Shown: positions 22,560 to 33,350 of the stretch, piece after piece | Position numbering within the stretch: position 1 is the first letter of the stretch | How the letters are laid out: each line of letters begins with the position of its first letter | NCBI RefSeq assembly: GCF_000283155.1 | Contig: NW_004454207.1 | Location: 13,858,279 to 13,922,278, forward strand | Source: Ceratotherium simum simum | Lineage: Eukaryota > Chordata > Mammalia > Perissodactyla > Rhinocerotidae | Reading direction: 5' to 3' | Length of the DNA: 64,000 nt | Position numbers and translations under genes: made by a program | Notes under the pieces: model-generated | What the model was told of the DNA's origin: nothing | What the model saw: only the letters and a program-made list of their open reading frames with translations | Databases searched by the model: none

Positions 22560-22730
22560 GAATAATAATAACTTTCCACATATATATGATATCTTATTTC
22601 GTTATAATGGACAAATCTTGCAAGTTATATGAGAAATCTAACCACCTATCTCTTCATTTTATAGATGAGTAAGATAAGTCTAAGAAAGGTGAAATGGTTT
22701 GGTTACAAATAGCTATAATGCAAAATATGA
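22560..22730 (-). repeat. MIR SINE fragment
   Basis: 'tcttcattttatagatgagt' followed by 'aagataagtctaagaaaggt' is the reverse-strand MIR core. Diverged. Confidence 0.55.
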
Positions 22731-22739
22731 TGGATTAAG

Positions 22740-22965
22740 CAAGAATCAAGAAGTTCAGAGGAGGAAAAAGTTACTTCTGATGTAGATGATCAATAAAAGC
22801 TTCATAGAGAAGGTGACATATAATCTATGGGTGGAAAGAAGGATATAATTTAAACAGGCAGAAAAAAAGAGTGGACCATTTCAGACAAAGGGAACCAATA
22901 GAATAAGCAAAACGAGGGACCTGGTTGACTGAAGCATAATAGACATTAAAAGGCGCTGGATGATA
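22740..22965. repeat. Diverged ancient mammalian repeat
   Basis: 'gaaggatataatttaaacag' and 'ccatttcagacaaagggaac' match the later part of the same unassigned ancient class seen at 12325. Confidence 0.4.
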
Positions 22966-23044
22966 AGATTGGAATGGAAGTTTGGGGTAAAAAAAACTTT
23001 TAAAGTCATTACCTCTTGATTTGCATGGAATTTTAAAATTTCCA

Positions 23045-23283
23045 AGCTTTCCATATTCATTGTGTTAGAACTTCTGATCACAAGGAACAAAAATCTGACT
23101 CAAACCAGTTAAACAAAAAGGAAAATTGTTTGGATCACATAGCCAAAGCATGGGAACCTGAGGGTCGAGCTGGGATTCAGGGACGGTTGGAATCAACGAC
23201 TCTCTCCACTTCCTGTTTCTGCGTTTCTACTGGCTTCTTCCCCACAGCCAGGAACCTGCTGCCCAAAACTCTCTGGCTCAAAT
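23045..23283. repeat. Old MER-type repeat fragment
   Basis: 'aaatctgactcaaaccagtt' and 'aaacaaaaaggaaaattg' then 'ggatcacatagccaaagc' follow the opening of an old mammalian interspersed repeat I cannot name with confidence. Confidence 0.45.
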
Positions 23284-23312
23284 GTTGATGTTGATGATGA
23301 TGATGATGATAC
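23284..23312. repeat. (GAT)n microsatellite
   Basis: About eight imperfect gat/gtt-gat units, ending in four to five pure gat units. Confidence 0.85.
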
Positions 23313-23540
23313 AACAATTAAAACTGACTCTTAATAAATATTTAGTATGTTCTAAGAACTGTGCTGAATGCTTTACATATAACTGACATAGATTATGTAT
23401 TATTTATTATGCATACTTTAAATGTAAGAAGATTGAGACTTATATGGGTAAATTTAAGCCAAGTAACACAATTAGAAAATGGCAAGACCAGGACTCCAAT
23501 CCGGGAAGTCTGATTCCAGAGCCCATGTTCTAGATCGCTG
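23313..23540 (-). repeat. MIR SINE, near full length
   Basis: Contains 'gaactgtgctgaatgcttta', 'aatttaagccaagtaacaca' and 'aagaccaggactccaatccg', the reverse-strand MIR in order. Confidence 0.7.
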
Positions 23541-23687
23541 GGCAACACTGAACTAGTCAAGAGTGGCCAAGAGGGCCATTTGTAAAGAGTTGGGGACTTC
23601 TATTTGAACCAGATAGAGTACAGAAAGGAGCATTTCCAGGAGACATAGAGTGTCATTTTGAGCAGAGAATACAATATCAGATGTTAA

Positions 23688-24079
23688 AACATAAACTGAG
23701 GCATATTAAAAATTTTGAGAGTTTATTTGAGCAAAAATCGATTTGAATCAGCAGCATCCAATTTAGCAGATAGAAAGGAGCTCCAAGGAGCTGTACAAAA
23801 TGAAAGACTTTTATAAGCAGAAGGGAGCAGTTCAAGGAAGGTATGCTATCAAAAAGTGGATTGGTTGTGGCAAGGTCACTTTCTTTTGGGGGATAGCAGG
23901 GGTGTATCAGGCAGATTACCTCACCAGTGCTGATCAGGGGATTCCTGATTGACTGGTTTAAGATTCCATTTCTGAGAGAGCTGAAAATGTAATCAAGTCT
24001 TGGTTTGATGACATGGAGCTTAGCATAAGTGACTCCATTTTGGGCCTGTTGTCTTGTGTTTTTTTTTTTTTAACACAGG
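23688..24079 (-). mobile_element. ERV LTR, antisense
   Basis: The LTR is 23692-24075. In reverse complement it contains 'caggcccaaaatggagtca', a TATA-like cttataaaag, and a polyadenylation signal (aataaa) near 'ctcaaataaactctca', ending 'ttatgttttaaca'. Flanks caga/cagg (23688-23691 and 24076-24079) match at 3 of 4, suggesting a 4-base duplication. U3-R-U5 order is intact; there is no internal sequence. It belongs to a different LTR family from the four-copy family at 26026 and 43610-47326. Confidence 0.72.
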
Positions 24080-24099
24080 ACACTAAATCTAATTTGGAC

Positions 24100-24260
24100 A
24101 ATTAATGCTTGCTGTGAGGCATGTTTACTAGCCACACTTCACAGCTTTAAAAAGTTTAAGTAATTTGGCTCAGATAATCCAGCAATTCAGTAGCAGAGTT
24201 GGAATTAGAATTAGGTCTTTTGAATCAGAGATGAGTGCTATTTTCATTGTAAAATTCTAT
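24100..24260 (-). repeat. MIR SINE fragment
   Basis: 'aagtttaagtaatttggctc' then 'cagtagcagagttggaatta' is the reverse-strand MIR core region. Confidence 0.55.
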
Positions 24261-24284
24261 ACCTTCCTATCCATCCCATTCTAT

Positions 24285-24600
24285 TACTCACTGAATTAAC
24301 TTGTCTTTCCAGGTTCATTCCTGCTACAATTGTATGAGCTTTTCTGCCTTGGCTGGATAGACCCTATGTCAACTCTTCTCCTTTTTCCCTTCAATCCACC
24401 CAACTCGCTCTCACTCTCAGGCAGACTACGGGGCAGCATCTTCAAGGCCCCTGTTGTGCTTGGTGAACACCTCCATCATAGCAAGTATCTTATTTACTTC
24501 TACTTGTTGATTGGGACGTATGTCTCCCCACCAGAATATAAGTAGTGTAAGGGCAAAACGAGCTTGTCCTACTTGTATATACAAGCAAGTCTAACGTGAA
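24285..24600 (+). repeat. Probable L2 LINE fragment
   Basis: Pyrimidine-rich L2-like order: 'ggttcattcctgctacaatt', 'gcccctgttgtgcttggtga', then 'ccagaatataagtagtgtaa' and 'gggcaaaacgagcttgtcc'. Weak. Confidence 0.4.
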
Positions 24601-25144
24601 TCACAGTAAGATTGTGACAGATTTTCACATATTGGGGTATATGGTTTCACCTGTTGGGCTATTCTGGTTCAAAACTGATTCGGCTTGAGCTAAAGAAGCA
24701 TGACCTATGGCCTATCAAACATACATTATACATCTGCTTTAACCATTAAAGTAAAGAATGCACTTTCTTAAGATAAGAGTGCATACCTCCCCTCCTACAA
24801 GGCCAGTAAAGACCTATTGGTAATGCACGTATTGGTAGTCCTGAAGATAAATTCTGTTTCCCAGACATCAGGGTCATGTTGGCCTGCTAATTTGCAACTG
24901 AATACCTCTTTGAAACTTTGAGGAATATGTATCCTGGGTGTGTTTAATGTATGTATTTTGTTCTAAAATTGTAAAAAACTGTACTGAATACCATACTTCT
25001 CTGGAACGCTTTCTTTCTTTGCGGAAACTGCCTTCCCAGGTTATAATCCTCCCCCTTGCTCAAGTAAAACTCACCTTATCTCTCTTATCTATAGAATGGT
25101 TATTGGTTATTTTGCATTGACAATTGTAATATATACTTGAATAG
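24601..25144. other. No gene or clear repeat
   Basis: About 540 bases, nothing recognised. Confidence 0.4.
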
Positions 25145-25330
25145 TTAAATAGTTTGAGACTGTTCATTTATTCGTTTCACAAATATCTATTGAACAACTC
25201 TCCTGAAAGATATTGTGAGAGGATAATTGAAAATAAGAGACTCTGGCCTCAAGGGAATCACTGTCTTAATAGTAGAGAGAAGTCGTAGGTCATAAATAAC
25301 TATAATAAAAGGTAGAAATTTAGACTTGGA
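25145..25330. repeat. Diverged ancient mammalian repeat
   Basis: 'tcatttattcgtttcacaaa' and 'tctattgaacaactctcc' with 'tctggcctcaagggaatcac' are the start of the unassigned ancient class also seen at 6600 and 12325. Confidence 0.45.
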
Positions 25331-26021
25331 GTAAAAACAACCCTTTCTAGAATGAAAACCTTCCCTATGCTCAATGTCAGCAAATGACTACAACAAATGC
25401 AACTCAGGCCTGCCCCTCTGAAGTAGATTTCTTTTAAAGTGAATCAGACAGAATGGAAATTTTATCCAGTCTCCAATACCACTACTTAAATGGGCCTCCA
25501 ATCACCAGGTTATTGTTTTCCATTGCTAATGTTAGTTGATTTACTTTTGTAAGTAGACATTTGTACCAGCCTAACAAATCCACTTTCGGAAAATAATATG
25601 TACCATGCTGAGTTAATAGTACCTTATTGGGTTGTGGAAAGAATTAAAGGAAATATGTCTTAACACATTTTATATAATAAGTATCCAAAATGTTTTTCTT
25701 GGCACTAGGGGCATTAAAATAAGCTTTGATAGCTTATTCCACATGCAAAAAAAGAGTATCAATACAAACATATTTGACGAATTGTTATTCTGTGTTAAAG
25801 AGCATCTTTGATAGGCTTTAAGCATGCACACATGAGCCTGTTTACAGAAGGACATGGGACCCACTAGATTTTACACATCCATCCCAGACTTGTTTGAAAC
25901 CAGACTTCCTTGCATCAGTGATGTGAAATCTGAAAGTGACAACTCAAACAATCTATCATGATACACCTTGTAAGACAACCAGAGGACTAAATCCAGAATA
26001 TTGCCTTATTTGGAACACTTT
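25331..26021. other. No gene or clear repeat
   Basis: About 690 AT-rich bases without recognisable structure. Confidence 0.4.
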
Positions 26022-26583
26022 ATCCTGAAAGGGAGCAGAATATGCTACCCCAAAATATGCCTTTTTGGCATAAGGATTATTTTGAGCTGGTTATTTTTAA
26101 GAAACAGCAGAGATAAGAGAAGCTCTGAAAATTGAGCAGAAGCTATTCTTTTGTGAGAGATACTTACATTTATAAGGGAAATCTCCATTTGTAAGGGTGT
26201 CTCCCTCTCTGTAGCAGGAACAGCAGGATGACTCTAAATCTCTAGAAACTCTTGTTAATGGAGAAGGCAAGGACTTAAATCTGCATAACAACCTTACCCT
26301 TGTTTACTGTGCTTTGCCTGATAGTCTCCCATAACTGTTCTTCATTCCCCTCTCCTCAACATCTTTCTTTTGTCTTTAGCTGGAGACAGTATTTAAGGTG
26401 GTGGCTTGGGCCATTTCGGGGAGTTACTCAGTTTTCCTGGGTTTCTCCCAGGTGTATAGGAGGTACACATGTTATTAAACTTCTGTTTGCTTTTCTCCTG
26501 TTAGTGTGTCTTTTATTACAGGAGCATCTCAGCCAAGAACCTAGAAAGGTAGAGGGAAAATTACTTTTCCTTCTCTACACTCC
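26022..26583 (+). mobile_element. ERV1-like LTR, copy D of a four-copy family
   Basis: The LTR is 26026-26579 (554 bp). U3 contains ccccaaaatatgcc and tttttggcataaggattatt; a promoter-like cagtatttaaggtgg is near 26388; R begins around ttactcagttttcctgggtt; the polyadenylation signal is gttattaaact; it ends ccttctctaca. Flanks atcc/ctcc match at 3 of 4. U3, R and U5 align in order with the copies at 43610, 45477 and 46841. The plus frame 26300-26602 is a chance frame through the LTR. Confidence 0.8.
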
Positions 26584-28589
26584 ATTTTCCCTAAGTATTT
26601 AACTCTTTCAATTCTCAGAGAGACCTGCTGAATGCATCCTTGAGGGACACGGCTTTCCCTTACAAGGCAGGCAAATAAATTCAGCTTTGTTTCTTACCAT
26701 TTAACACCTGACCTCTGGCTTCCTCTAACTCTGGAAGAGGTACGGGTCTGTCCGTATCTTACCTTAAAAAAAAATTAACATAATGGGGAAATCTATCACA
26801 GAATATAAAGTCCTCTCAGCCTAACAAAGTGCTGAAAAGGATGATATTAAATCTTTATGGACTATAAAATCAGAGTATTTGCTCCTAAAAGGATAGAACA
26901 GCTTTCAAATATTTTAGAAATGAGAAGAAAGATACCATTTATAAGTGGGGAGATTATACCAACTATTTCTTTTCCTTTTTAAAGTTATATTCTTCTTCTA
27001 TATGTTGTTAAGGTTTTGTTTGCTTGCTTGTTTGTCTTTCCCCTACATTGTCCGTTTATTTGCATACACTGGACACCCTTAAAGAGAGTTCGGATAAATG
27101 ATGTCGTGGACTTCTGTTCCCTCTTTTATTGTATCTAACTCTTTCTGGGTAACATCATGTTGAAGAGAATATCAAGGGGTTTTGAAACAGGAAATAAGTC
27201 ATAAAACATGCAACTTGAGGGATAAGGGTGGCAATCAACGTGGAAGGAAGGAGAGACAGTCCCATCCATTTTGCTCTCTTTTATTCCGGTTAGGTGGAAA
27301 GGGTTTTGTTTAAGAACTGATTGTAGGCATATAAGGATTCCCTCAGAGCTGCATAATTGGTAGTCTTCTTTCCAAGGGCCAAAATACATTAAAGATGTGG
27401 TTCTAGGAAAGTAATGGAATTTTCATCTTACCTGCCTACCTACCATCTATCAAATTAATCACTTTCAATATCTTCCTCGTTTTGCTCCTTCTTTCATCCC
27501 TTCCTTCTCCCTCGCGGGCTCTCTCTCTCTCTCCCTCTCTCCTATACGTCATCCTTTACCACCCTTTAGCCTATATCTTCTTTCCCAGCCCTCTCTCTTT
27601 AAAATTACTTATTGTAATACTGACTCGAGAGCACAACGACTTTCAACATATGGCTAATGCCTTGTAAGTCTAGAGAGAGATGGATTAGCTGTTTTTTAAT
27701 TTGTCTAGAGGCAGTGGGGCAAATTTGACCAAACACTTAGAAGTTAGAATATGGAAAACAAAGGGAAATCCCACATTTGCTGTTAGCAGAGGTGATGACT
27801 GCACTATGCTGGGGGCTAATGACTGTCTTTCCTCTGCAGATATAGGCAGATGTTCCATCGTGTGGGCGATGTAGACAGATGTAATGTATGTGTAACTCTC
27901 AAGGAGATGGGCTCTGTGCTTTACTGTTGTCTGTAGGCCTTTAAAAATTGCAGCAATAATTCCCCTCTTGTGCTGGCTTCTCTTAAGGAAGTTTTATGAA
28001 CCTCAGCACTTTCACTGTCAAAAGGTTAAAGGTTTCCTGGAAAGACTGAGGGAAAATGTTCTCAAACCTCCACCTTGCTTTCTGTCATTGAAGGTGTTGT
28101 GTGACATGCTGATGAAGAAAAGAAAGAGCCAGCAAAATTCTGCATAGCAAAATAATGACAAATAGTGCCTGGCTTTTGTGATTACAACCAAAGCCATTCA
28201 GGCGTACCGCAAGCTTTTAGAAAGTCAATAGTTGAAAAAAATGTATTGATTGTTACCAGGACCCTTAGAGAATGGTCCAGAATTTTCCAGTTGATCAAAA
28301 GTGACAATCTAAGAACAATGAACTTTTCCAGACAGGAAACGATCACCAGAGATGTTAAAATTATGTAAAAAATTTTGGTGCTTTCATTTGGAAAGGAATG
28401 GAAGGGTCACTGAAGTCAGCATATGTGCTAACAAGCACTACAAAATGTTTCTCCCACTCCTTCAATTAATTTGTTTACCACTAAAATTGATTTACTATAA
28501 GCAATATAAGAGAAAGGCAAATTTGCAAATTCTAAACTGGAATTTCATCTATTAATAGACAATTCTTGATTCTAAGCACGTTATAATGA
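26584..28589. other. No gene (2 kb); one CT-rich tract
   Basis: At 26600-26710 'gcaggcaaataaattcagct' followed by 'tttgtttcttaccattt' could be a further LTR scrap. A (CT)n-like tract lies at 27515-27545. The remainder is featureless by eye. Confidence 0.45.
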
Positions 28590-28760
28590 AAAAAAATCCA
28601 AGAGTTTTGGAGTTGGACAAAGCTGAATTGAAAGCTCTTTGGGCCAGTTATTAGTAACATGCCCCTGGGAAATTTAACCTCTGTCAACCTCTGTTTTCCT
28701 CTCCGTGAAATGGAGATAATATCCGCCATGGTATTTGGTGGGTGCTTAATACAAGTTATA
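28590..28760 (+). repeat. MIR SINE
   Basis: 'ttggagttggacaaagctga', 'gggaaatttaacctctgtca', 'ctgttttcctctccgtgaaa' and 'tggagataatatccgcc' follow the MIR consensus in sense orientation, ending at 'ggtgcttaatacaag'. Confidence 0.78.
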
Positions 28761-29657
28761 TTCTATTCCTTTACTTTCCCTGAGAATTTGATTATTATGT
28801 GTTGGAAGAATTAGCAGCCTTATTTGTCTGTTTGTTGTGTACAGCAAACCCTAAAGGCATCTTACTTTTGAGAAAACATCTGCTATTCTTAGTTTATCTG
28901 GGATGCTGTGATCAGGTTCTGAATGGGAAGCAAAAGGAGAGACTGGATGGCATCTCAGGGCTTCATGGGACTAGGGTGACTTCGTCACTGCAGGCAACTT
29001 AAGCATCTATTTCTTAATAATGCCCATGCAGAGCAATGCCACCCCTCTCCTTTCCACTTCGTGTTTCTGCTTTGGCCTCCGTCCCACGGTCTATCTTTAC
29101 TTTGACTGAGCCACCTCCTGGTTAATGTGTTCAATGAGTTTGCTGCTGTGTGCTCCCATGAGCCAGGAGCTTGTTGATGTTCCGCTTTGGATTACAGGAA
29201 GCTTCAGTGACATATAAAGTGCACATGTAGTAGAAACTTTCACCTTAATAATTGTTACTCATCAGTATTCCCGCACAATATTATCCTATTATCCCCAAGC
29301 AACTAAATTTCAGAAGAGCACAGGGAGTTATTTCGTCATGTTAGAGTCTCTGAGTTCTGGATGTTATCTATGACATCATGGCAATTCTGAGAAATGGATT
29401 CATTTAGCCCCCCTCGGTGGTAGGTTCTGCACACATAAAGTGGAAGTATTTGCCCTCTCCTAGAGTTGAATAATAATGAGGACTAACCAAATATACTGCA
29501 AATGAAAATCACCAATTATATAAAAGAAAACTAAGGCTTTAAACTCTAATTTGAGGCTTTATAAATCAGTTCATACATCTTCACTTGGACACCATAAGAT
29601 CACAAAACTATTGCCTACACTGTTGCACATTTTGGAACTTGAAAATTTGTACTATGT
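28761..29657. other. No gene or clear repeat (0.9 kb)
   Basis: Nothing recognised; the frame 28799-29002 has no domain. Confidence 0.4.
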
Positions 29658-29917
29658 CTTTATGACTTTTTTTTGTGTGTGGGGGGAAGATTAGCCCTGA
29701 GCTAACATCTGTCGCCAATCCTCTTCTTTTTGCTGAGGAAGACTGGCCCTGGGCTAACATCCGTGCCCATCTTCCTCCACTTTCTATGGGACGCTGTCAC
29801 AGCATGGCTTGACAAGCATTGCGTCGGTGCGCGCCAGGGATCTGAACCCCTGGCCGCCGCAGCGGAGTGCGAGCACTTAACCGCTCGCCCCGGGGCCGGC
29901 CCCCTTTATGACTTTTT
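29658..29917 (-). repeat. ERE SINE with 14-base target duplication
   Basis: The SINE is about 29673-29903; ctttatgacttttt flanks it at 29658-29671 and 29904-29917. It has two body modules and the promoter end ggggccggcccc. The open frame 29730-29921 is the antisense of the SINE. Confidence 0.92.
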
Positions 29918-30789
29918 ATAACTCATTTATTTTGACAAAAATTAAATGTGAATGATAGAAAAAGGTTTCAGCCATATGCAGATGGTTGAAGTTAACATTC
30001 TTTGAGGATGCAGACCCAGGCTTAATGAAATCATTTCATTAAATAAGGAGGGAGCATCTCATCAAGCATTCAGGAAACTGTGGGTTTGATTTCAGATCTA
30101 TTTACATTTCCGGTAATTCTCATTACAACGTGGAGTTACAGATACTGGAAGTACGTCCATGTTTCTTTGTGAAAGTCTTCTTTCTAAGGGGCACAGCATA
30201 TATTAAAGATGTGATTCTAGGAAAGTCATTTGACCTGTCTGTTCAAACAGGACTCATACGGAGAAGGATAGAATCTGAAATGTTGAGCTGGAGCAAAAAT
30301 TAGTTCCTGCAGTGGACAGTGGGAAATACTGCCTTCATTTGGGAGAGCGCCCTAGAGGGGGTTGGGAAGGACATAAGAGAGTAAAAGTTATTGAGCTGTG
30401 CTCTGTTCAAGGCTCTGAACATCCTTATTTACATATGTCACATTGTTTAATTATTCCAACAACCAGCATATTCTGCCCCTGTAGGCAAGCTACAAGTGAA
30501 GGCAAATTACAATCACAGGGTTCTTTGGTGAGTATAGAATCAGAAGAAAAAGAGTTGATTGCATAACATGAATGTTTAACATTTGTGACAACTTCTTGTT
30601 AAGTATATGCCTGCACGCACAGATCAGAGAGGTTGTGTCCTTGGGTGTGGTTTACCTCACTTCTGGGTGCCTCTTGGATAGGTACAGCATTTGCCTTTCA
30701 GGCTTTCGCTTTTCTGTGTTTCTGTGGCTGACCACTCCCATTCTGATAGACATTGGCCTGGGAGAGATTGTTTCTTTAAGATGACTATA
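29918..30789. other. No gene or clear repeat (0.9 kb)
   Basis: Interval without recognised structure. Confidence 0.4.
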
Positions 30790-31257
30790 TTAGTTAGTTT
30801 TTACTACAGAAAAAATAACTTAAAAGTCTCAGTAGTTACCATCAAACATTTATTTTCAAGCTCCTAGGTCTGTAGGTGAGCCATGATTCAACTGATCCAG
30901 GCTGAACTTGGCTGGGCCAGAATGGAGACCACGCTTCTGGTCAGGTTCAGGTCTGTTCCTCCCATTTTCTGGGCCCATGGCTGCCTGGAGTACACTATTC
31001 TAATGGAAAATCATAGGAGCACAAAAAGGCAAGCAGAAACGTGATATTTCTTAAGGCCTCAGCTTGGAGCTGTCACACTGTCACTTCCCCCACAGTCTAT
31101 TGACTAAATAAAGTCATGGGGCCAAGCCCGGTATCAAGAGAGTTGGGAAGTATACTCTTCTCAAAGCAGGAGTTGAACTGAAAAGATCATAGATGTAAAC
31201 TCTCTAAGAAAAAGGTAGAGGAGTGAAAAATTGAAAACAATGATCCAATCTACCATA
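30790..31257. repeat. Old LTR-like repeat
   Basis: 'tattagttagtttttactac', 'ccaggctgaacttggctggg', 'catcaaacatttattttcaa' and the end 'ccaatctaccata' place it in the same family as the repeats at 32036 and 46575. Family name uncertain. Confidence 0.55.
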
Positions 31258-31790
31258 GTGACTGAAGATATGTACTCTAATCCATTACGTGTTGATTTCA
31301 TCGTTTAATTCTCAGAAGACTAGTTCCTTTAGATTTCTCGGTGTGGTGAAGGAGCATATGGCATCTCATTTTTGCTCTCTGTTCTCACCTGCAGGGAAGG
31401 GGCAAGATTGAATCTTCTGCTTTGCCTTTGAGCATTTGCTCTGTAAGCCAAACTGGCTCTTATCTCTGCCACCAGGTATATTGATGTAAAGAGTTGTGCA
31501 AGAGGCCAAAAACCTAGGGGATGCCTTACTTGGCCTGATGTCAAGGTGGATGACAAATTCTATTAAATCAGAACCTTTTCCCTTCCTAGTAAATCAGCCT
31601 CATCTATCTTTGCTAAAGTTAATTTATGAGCCATCCCAAGGCATTGGTGATATTTGGGCATCTCTGTTTTTGCTATATTGGTTGCCCCTAAAAATTAAAT
31701 TGCTCATCTATTTCACCAAATATAAACATGACTATTTTTATTCTGAAAAATTGTGAAATATATCATACATACAGGAGATTGTATTAAACA
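31258..31790. other. No gene or clear repeat
   Basis: About 530 bases, nothing recognised. Confidence 0.4.
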
Positions 31791-32035
31791 TGTAGACAGA
31801 TCAAGGCTAATTATAAAGCTGTAGAGTATTCTAAGTTATGAATATAGCACAATTTATTGATCTGTTCTTCTGTTGATGAACATTTGAATTTTTTCCAGTT
31901 TAGGACTATTATGAACGGTGCTTCTATGAATGTTCTTGTATATTACATCCTCTGGGGCATTTGTGTTTCTCTTAGGAGTTTCTCTAGGATACAAAACTAG
32001 GAGTGGACTTTCTGAATCAAAGGATATGAATAATG

Positions 32036-32590
32036 AATCGGTTATCTGTTTCCCTGTAACAAGCCATTATAAACATAGTGACTTAAAACTACCATTTAAT
32101 TTGCTCATAAATTCTGTGGGTCAGCAATTTAGGCTGGGCTCAGGTAGCCAGTTCTTTTGCTGGTCTCTCCTGGGTTCATTCATGTGGCTGCAGTCATCTA
32201 GCAGCTCAACTAGAGTTGGATGGCCCAGGATTGCCTCATTAATATGTCTGGCAGTTGGTGCTGGCTGTCAACCAGACCCTTTCTCAATATGGTCTCTCCT
32301 CTTCAAGGACTACCCTGGTTTCCTCACTTAGCAGTCTCATGGCAGCAAGGGGGCAAGAGTGGAAGCTGCCGGCTTCTTGAGGCCTGGACTCAATATTCCC
32401 ACACCATCACATCCACCTCATTCTACTAGTTGAAGCATGTCATAAGGCTATCTTGGATAAAGAGTGTGGAGAAGTATTCTACCTATTGATGGCAGGAACA
32501 GCAAAGTCACATTACAAAGGGGCATGCCTACAGGAATAGGAAGAATTTGTGCTCATGTATTGCACAAGATGCATCTCTAAGTTTACTAGG
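32036..32590 (+). repeat. Old LTR-like repeat inside the antisense L1
   Basis: 'ctgtaacaagccattataaa', 'gtcagcaatttaggctgggc', 'gcagtcatctagcagctcaa', 'aagtcacattacaaaggggc' and the end 'ttgcacaagatgcatctct' follow a common old LTR-like repeat. L1 words resume after it. The frames at 31930-32429 are chance frames across this junction. Confidence 0.6.
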
Positions 32591-32904
32591 TAATGATGGA
32601 CCACTTGTCAATGTGGTCGTACTTTAAAATTTATGCACTCATTTGTAGTAAATGAGTTTCCGTTGCTCCATTTCCTTCCCAACTTTTGGTAATGTTAGAT
32701 TTCTAAATTTTGCTGATCTGCTGAGTATTTGGTAGCATCTCATTGTGGTTTTAATTTACATTTTCCTAATTAGTAACAAAGCTGAGCAGCTTATCTTATG
32801 TTTATTTGCCATTTGGATTTCCTATTTTATAAAGTGCCTATGTGTTTAGATCATTTTGCTTTTTTTTTTATTGACTCATGGAAGTTTTCTTTCTATATAT
32901 ATCC

Positions 32905-33145
32905 TGGATATTAGTCCTTTGTATTTATTTAACATTATAATAAATTTTATTTTATTTTATTTTTTAAATTTTTTGTTTATTTCAGTAACATTGGTTTATA
33001 ACATTGTATAAATTTCAGGTGTACATCATTTTACTTCTATTTCTGCATAGATTACATCATGTTCATCACCCAAATACTAATTACAACCCATCACCACACA
33101 CATGTGCCCAATTATCTCTTTTGCCCTTGGATATTAGTCCTTTGT
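32905..33145 (-). mobile_element. 5'-truncated L1 stub with 18-base target duplication
   Basis: The insert is 32923-33127, flanked by an exact tggatattagtcctttgt at 32905-32922 and 33128-33145. In reverse complement it is only the last ~170 bases of an L1 3' UTR ('gaacatgatgtaatctatg', 'ttataaaccaatgttactg') plus a tail of aaaat units (seen here as 32941-32975). It landed inside the older antisense L1. Confidence 0.93.
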
Positions 33146-33350
33146 TAGTTACAAAACTTGTGGATTATCTTTTCACTCTTTTTATGGTGTCTTTTTGATG
33201 AGAAGAAGTTCTTAATTTTAATGTAGTCCAGTTTAATCAATCGTTTTCTTTTGTCTATTGCTGTTTGTGATTTTATAGATTTATTTACAAAAATCCTGCC
33301 TTAACCTGATTCCATGAAGATAGTCTCCTATATAATCATCTAAATGCTTA

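Larger units (their letters stand above)
31791..33330 (-). mobile_element. Old antisense L1, broken by later insertions
   Basis: Pieces at 31791-32035, 32591-32922 and 33128-33330 read in order as the reverse complement of the L1 ORF2 end: 'ttgatgaacatttgaatttt', 'ctcattgtggttttaattta', 'ctggatattagtcctttg', 'cttttatggtgtctttttga'. It is much more diverged than the sense L1 that follows. It is interrupted by an LTR-like repeat and by a short L1. Confidence 0.75.

Noticed and set aside
26300..26602. 100-codon frame
   Set aside because: Lies wholly in the R-U5 half of ERV LTR copy D.
31930..32429. Open frames of 69-133 codons
   Set aside because: They run across the junction of an antisense L1 and an old LTR-like repeat.
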